In this document: positions 1 to 5,383 of the stretch, piece by piece | How the letters are laid out: each line of letters starts with the position of its first letter | How positions within the stretch are numbered: the first letter of the stretch is position 1 | The notes under the pieces: model-generated | Seen by the model: the letters and a program-made list of their open reading frames with translations, nothing else | What the model was told of the DNA's origin: nothing | Databases searched by the model: none | Source: Rhodobiaceae bacterium | Lineage (GTDB): Bacteria; Pseudomonadota; Alphaproteobacteria; Parvibaculales; Parvibaculaceae | Length of the DNA: 5,426 nucleotides | Direction of reading: 5' to 3' | Assembly (NCBI GenBank): GCA_002746275.1 | Contig: NVWR01000003.1 | Span: 5,001 to 10,426 of the forward strand | Translations under genes and position numbers: made by a program

Positions 1-69
1 TTCGTTAACACCGCCTTAAATGGCTTCGCGCAATCATGTCGAACAAGCCGTGCTTGAGGGAACGACGCC

Positions 70-276
70 ATGCGACAGATAAACACTCGGACGCGGGATG
101 AAACCGACAAGGTGTGCATTATCAAAGGCTTCAAGACGGTATTTGAAGTCGCGCCGTTGACAAGGAATCACCCTCACGGCATCGTGCGAGCTTGGCTTAT
201 GCAGGCCGCTGACCAATTGGGGGCTGCATTGCGTAATAGAGCTATGTCGGTTGAGTGTTCGATTTGGGGACGATAG
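70..276 (+). CDS. Doubtful small ORF (68 aa) overlapping the M23 gene start
   Basis: I do not recognise this 68-residue product. Two things favour translation: a good Shine-Dalgarno (GAGGGA, 56-61) eight bases before the ATG, and a TAG stop at 274-276 that shares one base with the preferred GTG start of the M23 peptidase (TAGTG), a layout typical of translational coupling. Against it, third codon positions are only weakly G/C-biased, the sequence has no domain, signal peptide or membrane helix, and it is rich in Arg/Asn with no clear family feel. It could be a short upstream ORF setting translation of the peptidase, or chance. If it is not real, 1-275 is simply the leader of the M23 gene. Confidence 0.3.
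   Translation: MRQINTRTRDETDKVCIIKGFKTVFEVAPLTRNHPHGIVRAWLMQAADQLGAALRNRAMSVECSIWGR
157..185 (+). promoter_or_regulatory. Candidate sigma70-type promoter upstream of the M23 gene
   Basis: A perfect -35 hexamer TTGACA (157-162) is followed, after 17 bp, by CATCGT (180-185), which matches only three of six consensus -10 positions. Transcription would start near 192, about 84 bp before the preferred GTG of the peptidase. Alphaproteobacterial -10 elements are often degenerate, but the hexamer lies inside the doubtful small ORF and could be chance. Confidence 0.25.
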
Positions 277-1958
277 TGCATCAAGATCAATCAGCGAATT
301 CCCGTTTTGGGGGGATTGCAGCAGTGATTTCAGAAACCGGTACCGCCATTGTGTCGGGGACGGTCGGATCATTTTACGCTCTGTCAGAGCGCATTGCCTC
401 AAAATTTGGCCCCAGAAGCGAGCAGCCACGGCTACCGGCATTTGGAACCATGGGGCACAGAAACCGGTGGAGAGCCACCTCGACGGCTGTTGGGGCGCTC
501 TCACTGGGCATGGCCACTGTCGCTATCGGCTCGCTCATCATGCCGCAGACACAGTCAGAGATACCTCTCGCGACACAGCAGACAAATGTGCGCGTCATAG
601 CCTCTCTTCCGGAAATCAGCGCACCCGTCCAAACGGCACCTTTGGCCACAGTTTCAAATACGGCTCCAATAGAGGCCCCTTCCGAAACACAGAGCGGCTT
701 CTTCAGCAATCCGTTTGCTGACGACGCAACCATTGAGCCTGTGATCGATGCTCCATTCAATTTCACCACTGCCTATGCACTGGTGACACAAGAAATTCGC
801 CGCACCGCAAGCGAAATCGTCTCCGTCGGACGTGGCGACACATTGATGGGCCTGCTAACAGACGCTGGCGCGTTGCGCATGGACGCTTACAACGCAATCG
901 CTGCCATGAAGCCGCTTTATGACCCTCGCAAACTGCGCGCAGGTCAGGAACTGCTTTTGTCTTTTGATGAAACGGTACAGGACGATGACGAAGGCAGACC
1001 AGAGGTCATCCGTACGCTGACGTCAATGACCATGCAGACCGACGTGGACCGCGAGATTTCCATTAGCCGTATCGAAGACGGTGCCTATGCTGGACTTGAG
1101 CTCATTGCAGAGCTTGAAACAGGCAATGTCCGCGCCCACGGCACGATTAATTCAAGCCTCTTCCTGGCCGCCAATGCTGCAGGCGTTCCAGCTGCAATCA
1201 CCATCGAACTCATCCGCATGTATTCCTATGACATCGATTTCCAGCGGGAAATTCGCCAGGGCGATACGTTCGAAGTGCTGTTCACACGTGACTATGACGA
1301 AGACGGCACCCCAGTCCGCGAGGGCAACGTGCTTTACGCCTCCATGAATGTCGGTGGCAAAGAGCGCAGCTTGTGGCGCTACGAACCAACCGATGGCGGC
1401 AACTGGGACTATTTCGATGAAAAGGGACGTTCCATGCGGAAGTTCCTGATGAAGACCCCAATTGATGGCGCACGGATTTCCTCCAGCTTCGGCAATCGCC
1501 GCCACCCCATTTTGGGATACACCCGCCTGCATTCGGGCACTGATTTCGCCGCTCCATCCGGCACGCCCATTTATGCGGCCGGCAATGGCACCATCCAGAT
1601 GGCACAACGCAATGGAGGATATGGCAACTATGTCCGCATCCGCCACGCCAACGGCTATCAGACTGCTTACGCCCACATGCGTCGCTTTGGACGGGGCATT
1701 CGCAAGGGCGTGCGCGTGCGTCAGGGTCAGATCATCGGGTATGTCGGCACAACAGGTCGCTCGACCGGGCCGCACCTACATTACGAAGTCATTCGTAATG
1801 GCACGAAGGTGAACCCACAGCGTATCCGCGTTCCCACAGGTCGCACGCTTGGCCGCAGCGAACTCACTTTGTTTGAGACTGCGCGCGCAAACACCAATCT
1901 GCTAATGGCAGAAGCACCCGCGCCCACCCGTTTGGCAGAAGCAGAAATCGCGGACTAA
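276..1958 (+). CDS. Membrane-anchored M23 peptidoglycan DD-endopeptidase (LysM-like + M23)
   Basis: Zinc metalloendopeptidase expected to cut peptide cross-links of peptidoglycan in the periplasm. Numbered from GTG 276 (560 aa): a basic cytoplasmic N-terminus, one membrane helix (~68-89), a low-complexity linker, a LysM/OapA-like segment (~180-231, VGRGDTL...LRAGQELLLSF), a Csd3/MepM-like middle domain (~250-378) and the M23 domain (~395-511). Family residues are all present: HxxxD (H419, D423), H467 in AYAHM, and HLH (H500, H502). The open frame runs back to GTG 255, but that codon directly follows an in-frame TGA and has no ribosome site; GTG 276 has GGGGA five bases upstream (266-270). GTG 324, behind a G-run, and ATG 450 are alternatives. 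Function is secure, the start less so. The last codons recur downstream at 2905-2919. Confidence 0.9.
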   Translation: MHQDQSANSRFGGIAAVISETGTAIVSGTVGSFYALSERIASKFGPRSEQPRLPAFGTMGHRNRWRATSTAVGALSLGMATVAIGSLIMPQTQSEIPLATQQTNVRVIASLPEISAPVQTAPLATVSNTAPIEAPSETQSGFFSNPFADDATIEPVIDAPFNFTTAYALVTQEIRRTASEIVSVGRGDTLMGLLTDAGALRMDAYNAIAAMKPLYDPRKLRAGQELLLSFDETVQDDDEGRPEVIRTLTSMTMQTDVDREISISRIEDGAYAGLELIAELETGNVRAHGTINSSLFLAANAAGVPAAITIELIRMYSYDIDFQREIRQGDTFEVLFTRDYDEDGTPVREGNVLYASMNVGGKERSLWRYEPTDGGNWDYFDEKGRSMRKFLMKTPIDGARISSSFGNRRHPILGYTRLHSGTDFAAPSGTPIYAAGNGTIQMAQRNGGYGNYVRIRHANGYQTAYAHMRRFGRGIRKGVRVRQGQIIGYVGTTGRSTGPHLHYEVIRNGTKVNPQRIRVPTGRTLGRSELTLFETARANTNLLMAEAPAPTRLAEAEIAD

Positions 1959-2032
1959 CCATCCATCTTCCATCTGCGCACGACATTACGCCCCTTTAAA
2001 GTGGGGGCCGTAGATAATGATCAGCGTGCAAA
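1943..2032. repeat. Direct repeat copy 1 (M23 tail / spacer / ynfA-tail junction)
   Basis: About 90 bp aligning without gaps to 2904-2993 at an offset of 961. I count nine mismatches (1965, 1983, 1985, 1987, 2016, 2021, 2024, 2027, 2030), seven of them transitions. Bases 1943-1958 are the real end of the M23 gene; 1986-2030 read on the minus strand as the last 14 codons and stop of a ynfA gene whose remainder is absent. Similarity stops sharply after 2032. At eight of nine mismatches this copy has A/T where copy 2 has G/C, as expected if this copy is decaying without selection. Confidence 0.9.
1986..2030 (-). pseudogene. ynfA: Remnant of the ynfA 3' end (14 codons plus stop)
   Basis: Read on the minus strand this gives [14 protein letters not shown] and TAA, against [14 protein letters not shown] and TGA at the end of the intact gene (2947-3273). 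Differences from the intact copy are G to C, A to T and V to I plus two silent changes. Upstream (2031 and beyond) the frame continues with no resemblance to YnfA, so this is a tail fragment stranded next to the M23 stop codon. It records that ynfA, or a copy of it, once ended here, convergent to the M23 gene. Confidence 0.75.
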
Positions 2033-2131
2033 CTACCTGTTCTCTTTGAGCCTCATGCCCTATATGTTGAGGCACCATCTAGCGTACACTTTCGAAATCA
2101 TTACTGCGCTGGTCAATATAGTGAGCGCAGA

Positions 2132-2857
2132 ATGCATCAAATCCCCATAAGCCGTAGACAGATATACAAGAGATATCTTCAGGCTTGGCTTAAAGACCGA
2201 GGCCAGTTTTCGCGGAAGAAACTTCCCCGCGAATGCCCAAATTGCGGTTTTGAGGGCGTATTCATCAGTGTCGGCCGCCCCTCTCGCTGGGATGCTCGAT
2301 GCCCAAATTGTGGCAGCCGAGAGCGGCATCGTCTGATGCAACTATATATGGACGACGCAGGAATTGATCTCAGCGACAAGCGCATCCTGCATTTTGGCCC
2401 GGAAAAATGGCTCATGCGCGCCATGAGCAACAACCCAGACTACGAACCAGCTGACCTCTACGCTCCCATAGCCAAATTCCGCATGGACATAACCAGCATT
2501 GACAGACCCGACAACCATTTCGATGTCATCGTGGTCCACCACGTACTTGAGCATATTGACGATGACAGCAAAGCGATGTCGGAACTCTATCGGGTGCTGA
2601 AACCAGGCGGTCTTGGTTTCCTCTCCGTACCGATTAATCTCAGTCGGAAAGATACCTATGAAAATGCAAGCATTACCGAAGACTGGGAACGCTTCTGGCA
2701 TTTCACTGGCACCGACCACAAGAGATTCTATGGAAGAGATTTTTCGCAAAAACTTGAGGCCGTAGGATTTGAGGTCACGCCCTATCGACGTGCTCAATCT
2801 GAAGAGATCAGGTACGGCCTCGCGCAAGATGAATGCATCTATATCGTAAAAAAGTAG
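2132..2857 (+). CDS. Zinc-ribbon class I SAM-dependent methyltransferase
   Basis: A 241-aa protein with an N-terminal four-cysteine zinc ribbon (C35, C38, C57, C60, in CPNCG and CPNCGSRERHR) followed by a Rossmann-fold methyltransferase. Motif I is the variant ILHFGPE (85-91); HVLEHI (137-142) and LKPGG (156-160) are typical of the Methyltransf_11 group. The C-terminal DHKRFYGRDF...GF segment (195-213) matches the HFAPE-type family I recall from surface-polysaccharide and phage loci. Substrate unknown; the gene is an orphan here, with no glycosyltransferase beside it. The ribosome site is weak (GAGCG, 2123-2127). Sampled stretches are about 45-53% G+C against 58-65% in M23 and ynfA. The gene sits between ~90-bp direct repeats, so acquisition by transfer is likely. 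No convincing promoter was seen in 2033-2131. Confidence 0.82.
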   Translation: MHQIPISRRQIYKRYLQAWLKDRGQFSRKKLPRECPNCGFEGVFISVGRPSRWDARCPNCGSRERHRLMQLYMDDAGIDLSDKRILHFGPEKWLMRAMSNNPDYEPADLYAPIAKFRMDITSIDRPDNHFDVIVVHHVLEHIDDDSKAMSELYRVLKPGGLGFLSVPINLSRKDTYENASITEDWERFWHFTGTDHKRFYGRDFSQKLEAVGFEVTPYRRAQSEEIRYGLAQDECIYIVKK

Positions 2858-2858
2858 C

Positions 2859-2887
2859 CGCGCAATAGCGCGACAACTCGAAACGAG
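2859..2887 (+). terminator. Two small hairpins after the methyltransferase stop
   Basis: Just after the TAG stop come two perfect short stems: CGCGC-AATA-GCGCG (2859-2872) and CTCG-AAA-CGAG (2877-2887). Neither is followed by a T-run, so an intrinsic terminator is not established; they could instead damp read-through or protect the mRNA end. Confidence 0.25.
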
Positions 2888-2903
2888 GTGTCCGGCGATG
2901 CAA

Positions 2904-2993
2904 AGAAATCGCGGACTAACCATCCGTCTTCCATCTGCGCACGGCCTCACGCCCCTTTAAAGTGGGGGCCGTAGATGATGACCAACGCGCCAA
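2904..2993. repeat. Direct repeat copy 2 (dead M23 tail / spacer / live ynfA tail)
   Basis: Second copy of the 1943-2032 repeat. Here the ynfA end (2947-2993) belongs to an intact gene, while 2904-2919 is a dead copy of the M23 gene end: GAA ATC GCG GAC TAA at 2905-2919, identical to the genuine terminus at 1944-1958. Upstream of 2904 the match to the M23 gene breaks down. The two copies enclose 871 bp of unique DNA (2033-2903) holding only the methyltransferase and its flanks. Confidence 0.9.
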
Positions 2994-3273
2994 TGAGCGA
3001 AATCGTTCCGCCAATCATGTCCCAGCGGTCGGGAACGATCCGCTCCACAATCAGCAGCCAGAGCAACGACCCGGCGATATAGACGCCGCCATAGGCCGCA
3101 TAGGCGCGCCCTGCAAAAGCACTCTCTACCTGCGTGAGGACAAAGGCGAAGAACGCCAGCAAAGCAATGCCCGGCACCAGCCAAAGCACGCTTTGATCGT
3201 GGCGGGCCCAGGCCCAGAAAGCAAAACACCCTGCAATCTCAGCCAATGCCGCCAGCATGTACAATGCGACCAT
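2947..3273 (-). CDS. ynfA: YnfA/UPF0060 family small membrane protein
   Basis: 108 residues, the usual family length, with four predicted membrane helices (~3-22, 28-46, 60-78, 86-102). Family hallmarks are [11 protein letters not shown] (12-22), [13 protein letters not shown] (55-67) and the closing LVIIYGP (97-103). YnfA proteins resemble small multidrug resistance transporters and are generally annotated as putative efflux proteins of the inner membrane; the native substrate is uncertain. ATG 3273 follows the TGA of the upstream gene with no gap, and its ribosome site AAGGAAGG lies in that gene's last codons, so translation is probably coupled. It is the last gene of the three-gene operon opposite the MerR-type regulator, which suggests an export role in the same stress response. 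Its 3' end is the source of, or partner to, the repeat remnant at 1986-2030. Confidence 0.88.
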   Translation of the reverse strand: MVALYMLAALAEIAGCFAFWAWARHDQSVLWLVPGIALLAFFAFVLTQVESAFAGRAYAAYGGVYIAGSLLWLLIVERIVPDRWDMIGGTISLIGALVIIYGPHFKGA

Positions 3274-3519
3274 TCATCCTTCCTTTGTGTGTGACAGATC
3301 ACCGTCTGACGACCTGGATCTCCTTTGTTGAAACCATAAATAGAGCGCAGTCCCGGTGAGGATCAAAAAGACCGGAACCAGCACCAGGTCCAGCCAGGCG
3401 GGAATGAAGGCCATCGCCGCAGATCCCAGCATCAATATCAAAACAGGTGGGGCAAGACAGGCAAGACCAGCAATCACCGCGCCAATCATTGGCTTGCGCC
3501 ATTGTCCGACAGTTTTCAT
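3274..3519 (-). CDS. MerF-like two-helix membrane protein
   Basis: 81 residues, like MerF, with helices at ~11-36 and ~43-63 and a hydrophilic, charged tail. The pattern LACLAPPVLILMLG...LDLVLVPVFLILTG lines up with what I recall of MerF (CCFTPVLVILLG...LDYVLLPALAIFIG). MerF moves Hg(II) across the inner membrane with two vicinal cysteine pairs; this protein has only C21 and no tail cysteines, so direct Hg(II) relay by the MerF mechanism is doubtful. An extension to GTG 3522 is possible, but ATG 3519 is preferred: GGAGGG lies about six bases upstream and the ATG overlaps the preceding stop (TGATG). It is the middle gene of the operon. Likely a thiophilic metal or related solute transporter; substrate inferred only. 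Confidence 0.65.
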   Translation of the reverse strand: MKTVGQWRKPMIGAVIAGLACLAPPVLILMLGSAAMAFIPAWLDLVLVPVFLILTGTALYLWFQQRRSRSSDGDLSHTKEG

Positions 3520-3941
3520 CACACACCCTCCTCACGGGCTTGGCTCGCTTCCGGCATAAACCCAGCCACCACCGCCTTCAGAGAAGCCGCGTCAGCCTCC
3601 AGTGTAAGAACCAGTTCCGCGCCTCTTTCCTCAAATGACCACGCAACATGGGCGCAGCATACACGCTCCAGTTTGACCAATTCTTCGAGCTCCAACGCGG
3701 TCTCCGCCGTTTTGGGAAAGCAAAACGTCGCAACAGTCGATCCTGTGTCCTGAGCCGTCACCTCGCCGAACAGTGCCCGCCAACGTGCAACCCGCTCCGG
3801 CATGGCGGAGGGGTCCAGCGTGCAAGCCGCCGCTGCAGGCTGCTCAGCAGCCACCCGCGTGTCCGCCCCACAGCAAGAGCCATCAACCGCACAGCTCTGC
3901 CCTTCCGTCATTTCTTCAACATTCTTGTCCATATCCATCAT
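3519..3941 (-). CDS. Cysteine-rich soluble protein, putative metal-binding, of a MerR-linked operon
   Basis: 140 aa with no signal peptide or membrane helix, hence probably cytoplasmic. Seven cysteines: an N-terminal cluster (C17, C23, C24 in CAVDGSCCG), then a domain (~39-128) opening with ACTL (C40), with C74 in FCFP and a vicinal pair C95-C96 in LERVCCAHVAWSF. I recall similar CTL...E..CC domains beside, or fused to, MerR-type regulators in other bacteria, but no named function. Vicinal cysteines and context suggest binding of a soft metal or metalloid, perhaps handing it to the MerF-like protein. First gene of the operon, starting about 15 bases after the predicted transcription start. 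Three ATGs lie close together; AAAAGGA is best spaced for the third (3932), so the true start may be residue 4. Its stop overlaps the next start (TGATG). Confidence 0.7.
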   Translation of the reverse strand: MMDMDKNVEEMTEGQSCAVDGSCCGADTRVAAEQPAAAACTLDPSAMPERVARWRALFGEVTAQDTGSTVATFCFPKTAETALELEELVKLERVCCAHVAWSFEERGAELVLTLEADAASLKAVVAGFMPEASQAREEGV

Positions 3942-3948
3942 CCTTTTA

Positions 3949-3977
3949 TTGACTGGACACTGACCCTAACTGTTAAA
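3949..3977 (+). promoter_or_regulatory. Candidate promoter of the MerR-type regulator gene
   Basis: On the plus strand TTGACT (3949-3954), 17 bp, then GTTAAA (3972-3977; half of the -10 consensus). The -10 would lie on the dyad at 3973-3988, so a bound regulator would also repress its own gene, as is usual for divergent MerR systems. The -10 match is weak. The regulator's ribosome site is AGGA at 4019-4022, eight bases before ATG 4031. Confidence 0.35.
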
Positions 3978-3993
3978 GTCAACTTTAAGTCAA
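3963..3993 (-). promoter_or_regulatory. mer-type promoter of the cysteine-rich/MerF-like/ynfA operon
   Basis: On the minus strand: -35 TTGACT (3993-3988), a 19-bp spacer, -10 TAGGGT (3968-3963). The classical merT promoter as I know it is TTGACT, 19 bp, TAAGGT, a one-base difference. MerR-family activators act on such over-long spacers by untwisting the DNA. A dyad fills most of the spacer, beginning next to the -35 as in mer. Transcription would start near 3956, giving a leader of about 15-24 bases. Confidence 0.7.
3973..3988. promoter_or_regulatory. MerR-type operator dyad
   Basis: Perfect inverted repeat TTAAAGT-CA-ACTTTAA (7-2-7), located in the intergenic region between the divergent regulator and operon, within the spacer of the minus-strand promoter. 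Expected binding site of the regulator encoded at 4031-4432. On the minus strand TTGACTT also occurs twice, 11 bp apart (3993-3987 and 3982-3976), the second inside the dyad. Confidence 0.7.
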
Positions 3994-4030
3994 GCGGGTA
4001 TACGAACTCTTCTCAGACAGGACAGACAAG

Positions 4031-4432
4031 ATGGGTGATTTAACGATCGGGGAAGTGGCAAGCGAGGCCGGGATCAAAACCTCGGCGATCCGATACTATG
4101 AGCAGATCGACCTGCTCCCCACGCCACCACGGCGCAGCGGGCGTCGCCAGTACGACCCAACCATTCTCGACCGGCTGCGGATCATCGAAACCGCCAAGGC
4201 CCTCGACTTCACGTTGGATGAAATAAAACTGTTCTTTAAGGGCGTGTCAGAGACCAGCGCTCCCAGCGAGATCTGGCGCGCCTTCGCCAAAGCTAAGCTC
4301 ACCGTCATTGAGGAACGCATCGCCCATGCGGAATTTCTGCGCAGCATCCTGAAGATGGGCCTGACATGCGAGTGCCTGCGACTAAGCGACTGCATGCCTG
4401 CCAGTTCCGACACAGCGTGTCAGAGCAACTGA
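4031..4432 (+). CDS. MerR-family transcriptional regulator with C-terminal cysteine cluster
   Basis: 133 aa. The N-terminal winged helix-turn-helix has the MerR signature: LTIGEVASEAGIKTSAIRYYE (4-24), then LLPTPPRRSGRRQYD (28-42). A dimerisation helix spans about 80-110, and the C-terminus carries CEC (C113, C115), C121 and C130. The spacing recalls the metal or cluster-binding ends of SoxR- and MerR-like sensors but is not the mercury site of classical MerR, so the inducer cannot be named. It is divergent from the cysteine-rich/MerF-like/ynfA operon, with a mer-type promoter and dyad between, so it most likely controls that operon and itself. Convergent with, and 34 bp from, the hydrolase gene. 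Confidence 0.88.
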   Translation: MGDLTIGEVASEAGIKTSAIRYYEQIDLLPTPPRRSGRRQYDPTILDRLRIIETAKALDFTLDEIKLFFKGVSETSAPSEIWRAFAKAKLTVIEERIAHAEFLRSILKMGLTCECLRLSDCMPASSDTACQSN

Positions 4433-4466
4433 GGCACAGCCAAAAAACCTGTCTTCATGAACAGCG

Positions 4467-5333
4467 CTATTGCAGGAAATCAACAATGTGCGGCGTCACT
4501 TTTTCAGGTGCCATAAGCGGCGCGTAATGATTCTCGCCTTCCACAATCAACAATGAAGAGCCGGGAATAGCGGCTGCCATCGTGCGCGTATGGGCGTCAA
4601 AAATGGAATCGAACTCTCCGGCCATCACCAGTACCGGGGAAGAGATACCCGCCAGATCATCTGTCGTGAAATTGGGTTGCCCTGCCCACATCGCCATCAG
4701 CTTGCCATGAAACACCGGCCAGTGATCGGGGTCAGGCGCGACAGACTGATAGAAGGAACGCACGGTCTCCCACCCAGGGTCGTCCGGTGACGATATGGCG
4801 CCCGTCCCAATGTCTCCATTGTCGACGCCATCCGCGTGAAAGTTTGATCCATAGGTGACGAGACGTCCCACACGAGCGGGATAGCGGATCGCCATATCAA
4901 GGCCGATATTGCCACCGTCGCTCCAGCCCACAATGTCAGCTTGCTCGATCTCCAGCAGATCCATCAGCGCCACCATGTCATCAGCCATCTGCGCGTAAGA
5001 CAGAGGAGCACCATCAACATCACCCGAGCGACCATGCGCCCGACTGTCTGGCGCGATCACAAAATGATCTTCGGCCAGAGCCGTAATCTGATTGTGCATG
5101 GTCTCCAGGAAAGCGCTGCCTCCATGCAGCACCAGAACCGGACGCCCCGCCCCATAAGTCTCGTAGTAGAGCGAGATGCCATTTATGTCGGCATGTGTTT
5201 CGGTCACAGTATGTCCCGGCACCAGCTTCCAAGCGTAGAAACCCACAATGCCATTGCTGCTTCGGTCGAGATAGACGAATGCACCGACACCAACGGCCAG
5301 CAATATTCCCAGAACCACAAAGAGTTTTTTCAT
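4467..5333 (-). CDS. N-terminally anchored alpha/beta hydrolase
   Basis: 288-aa serine hydrolase of the alpha/beta fold. Visible elements are the oxyanion motif HGGS (70-73), DSRAHGRS (96-103), the nucleophile elbow GWSDG (S138), the acid D242 in AGEFDSIF and H269 in GENHYAP, so the triad is complete. Residues 1-22 (MKK then a hydrophobic run) form a signal anchor or uncleaved signal peptide, placing the catalytic domain in the periplasm; no clear AxA cleavage site was seen. The frame opens further to 5411, but ATG 5333 is chosen because AGGGAG (5343-5348) lies nine bases upstream and the hydrophobic leader begins there. Substrate unknown: ester or lactone hydrolysis is likely by family. No sign of membership in the metal-response operon. 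Confidence 0.85.
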   Translation of the reverse strand: MKKLFVVLGILLAVGVGAFVYLDRSSNGIVGFYAWKLVPGHTVTETHADINGISLYYETYGAGRPVLVLHGGSAFLETMHNQITALAEDHFVIAPDSRAHGRSGDVDGAPLSYAQMADDMVALMDLLEIEQADIVGWSDGGNIGLDMAIRYPARVGRLVTYGSNFHADGVDNGDIGTGAISSPDDPGWETVRSFYQSVAPDPDHWPVFHGKLMAMWAGQPNFTTDDLAGISSPVLVMAGEFDSIFDAHTRTMAAAIPGSSLLIVEGENHYAPLMAPEKVTPHIVDFLQ

Positions 5334-5355
5334 AATCACGTTCTCCCTATCGACC

Positions 5356-5383
5356 ACCATACCCAAACATTGCCAATCCCCAA
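5356..5383 (-). promoter_or_regulatory. Weak candidate promoter of the hydrolase gene
   Basis: Minus strand: TTGGGG (5383-5378), 16 bp, TATGGT (5361-5356), with four of six -10 matches. It would place the transcription start at about 5349, immediately before the AGGGAG ribosome site, a rather short leader. Nothing else is recognisable in 5334-5426. Confidence 0.25.

Noticed and set aside
34..504. 156-codon minus-strand frame over the leader and the start of the M23 gene
   Set aside because: It is antisense to the clearly coding M23 N-terminus, has an Arg/Ser/Pro-rich shadow-like composition, and shows no recognisable domain or ribosome site.
1152..1775. 207-codon minus-strand frame inside the M23 gene
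   Set aside because: It lies wholly antisense to the conserved M23 domain with all catalytic residues intact; a typical shadow frame in G+C-rich DNA.
1991..2010. Palindrome-like CCCC-TTTAAAGT-GGGG element in both repeats as an attachment core or terminator
   Set aside because: The stem is only about four to five pairs with a long loop and no T-run. The sequence is explained as the conserved GPHFKG codons of the ynfA end. No integrase gene lies nearby.
2342..2950. 202-codon minus-strand frame across the methyltransferase gene
   Set aside because: It is antisense to the zinc-ribbon methyltransferase, whose motifs are unmistakable, and has no family resemblance of its own.
1943..2993. Composite transposon or insertion sequence
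   Set aside because: No transposase frame and no terminal inverted repeats; the flanking repeats are pieces of the two neighbouring genes, not mobile-element ends.
2947..4432. Classical mercury-resistance (mer) operon
   Set aside because: merA, merB and merP are absent, the MerF-like protein lacks the paired cysteines, and the regulator's cysteine spacing is not that of MerR.
4433..4466. Bidirectional terminator between the regulator and the hydrolase
   Set aside because: Only a CTGT/ACAG four-pair stem around TTCATGA is visible, with no T-run on either strand.
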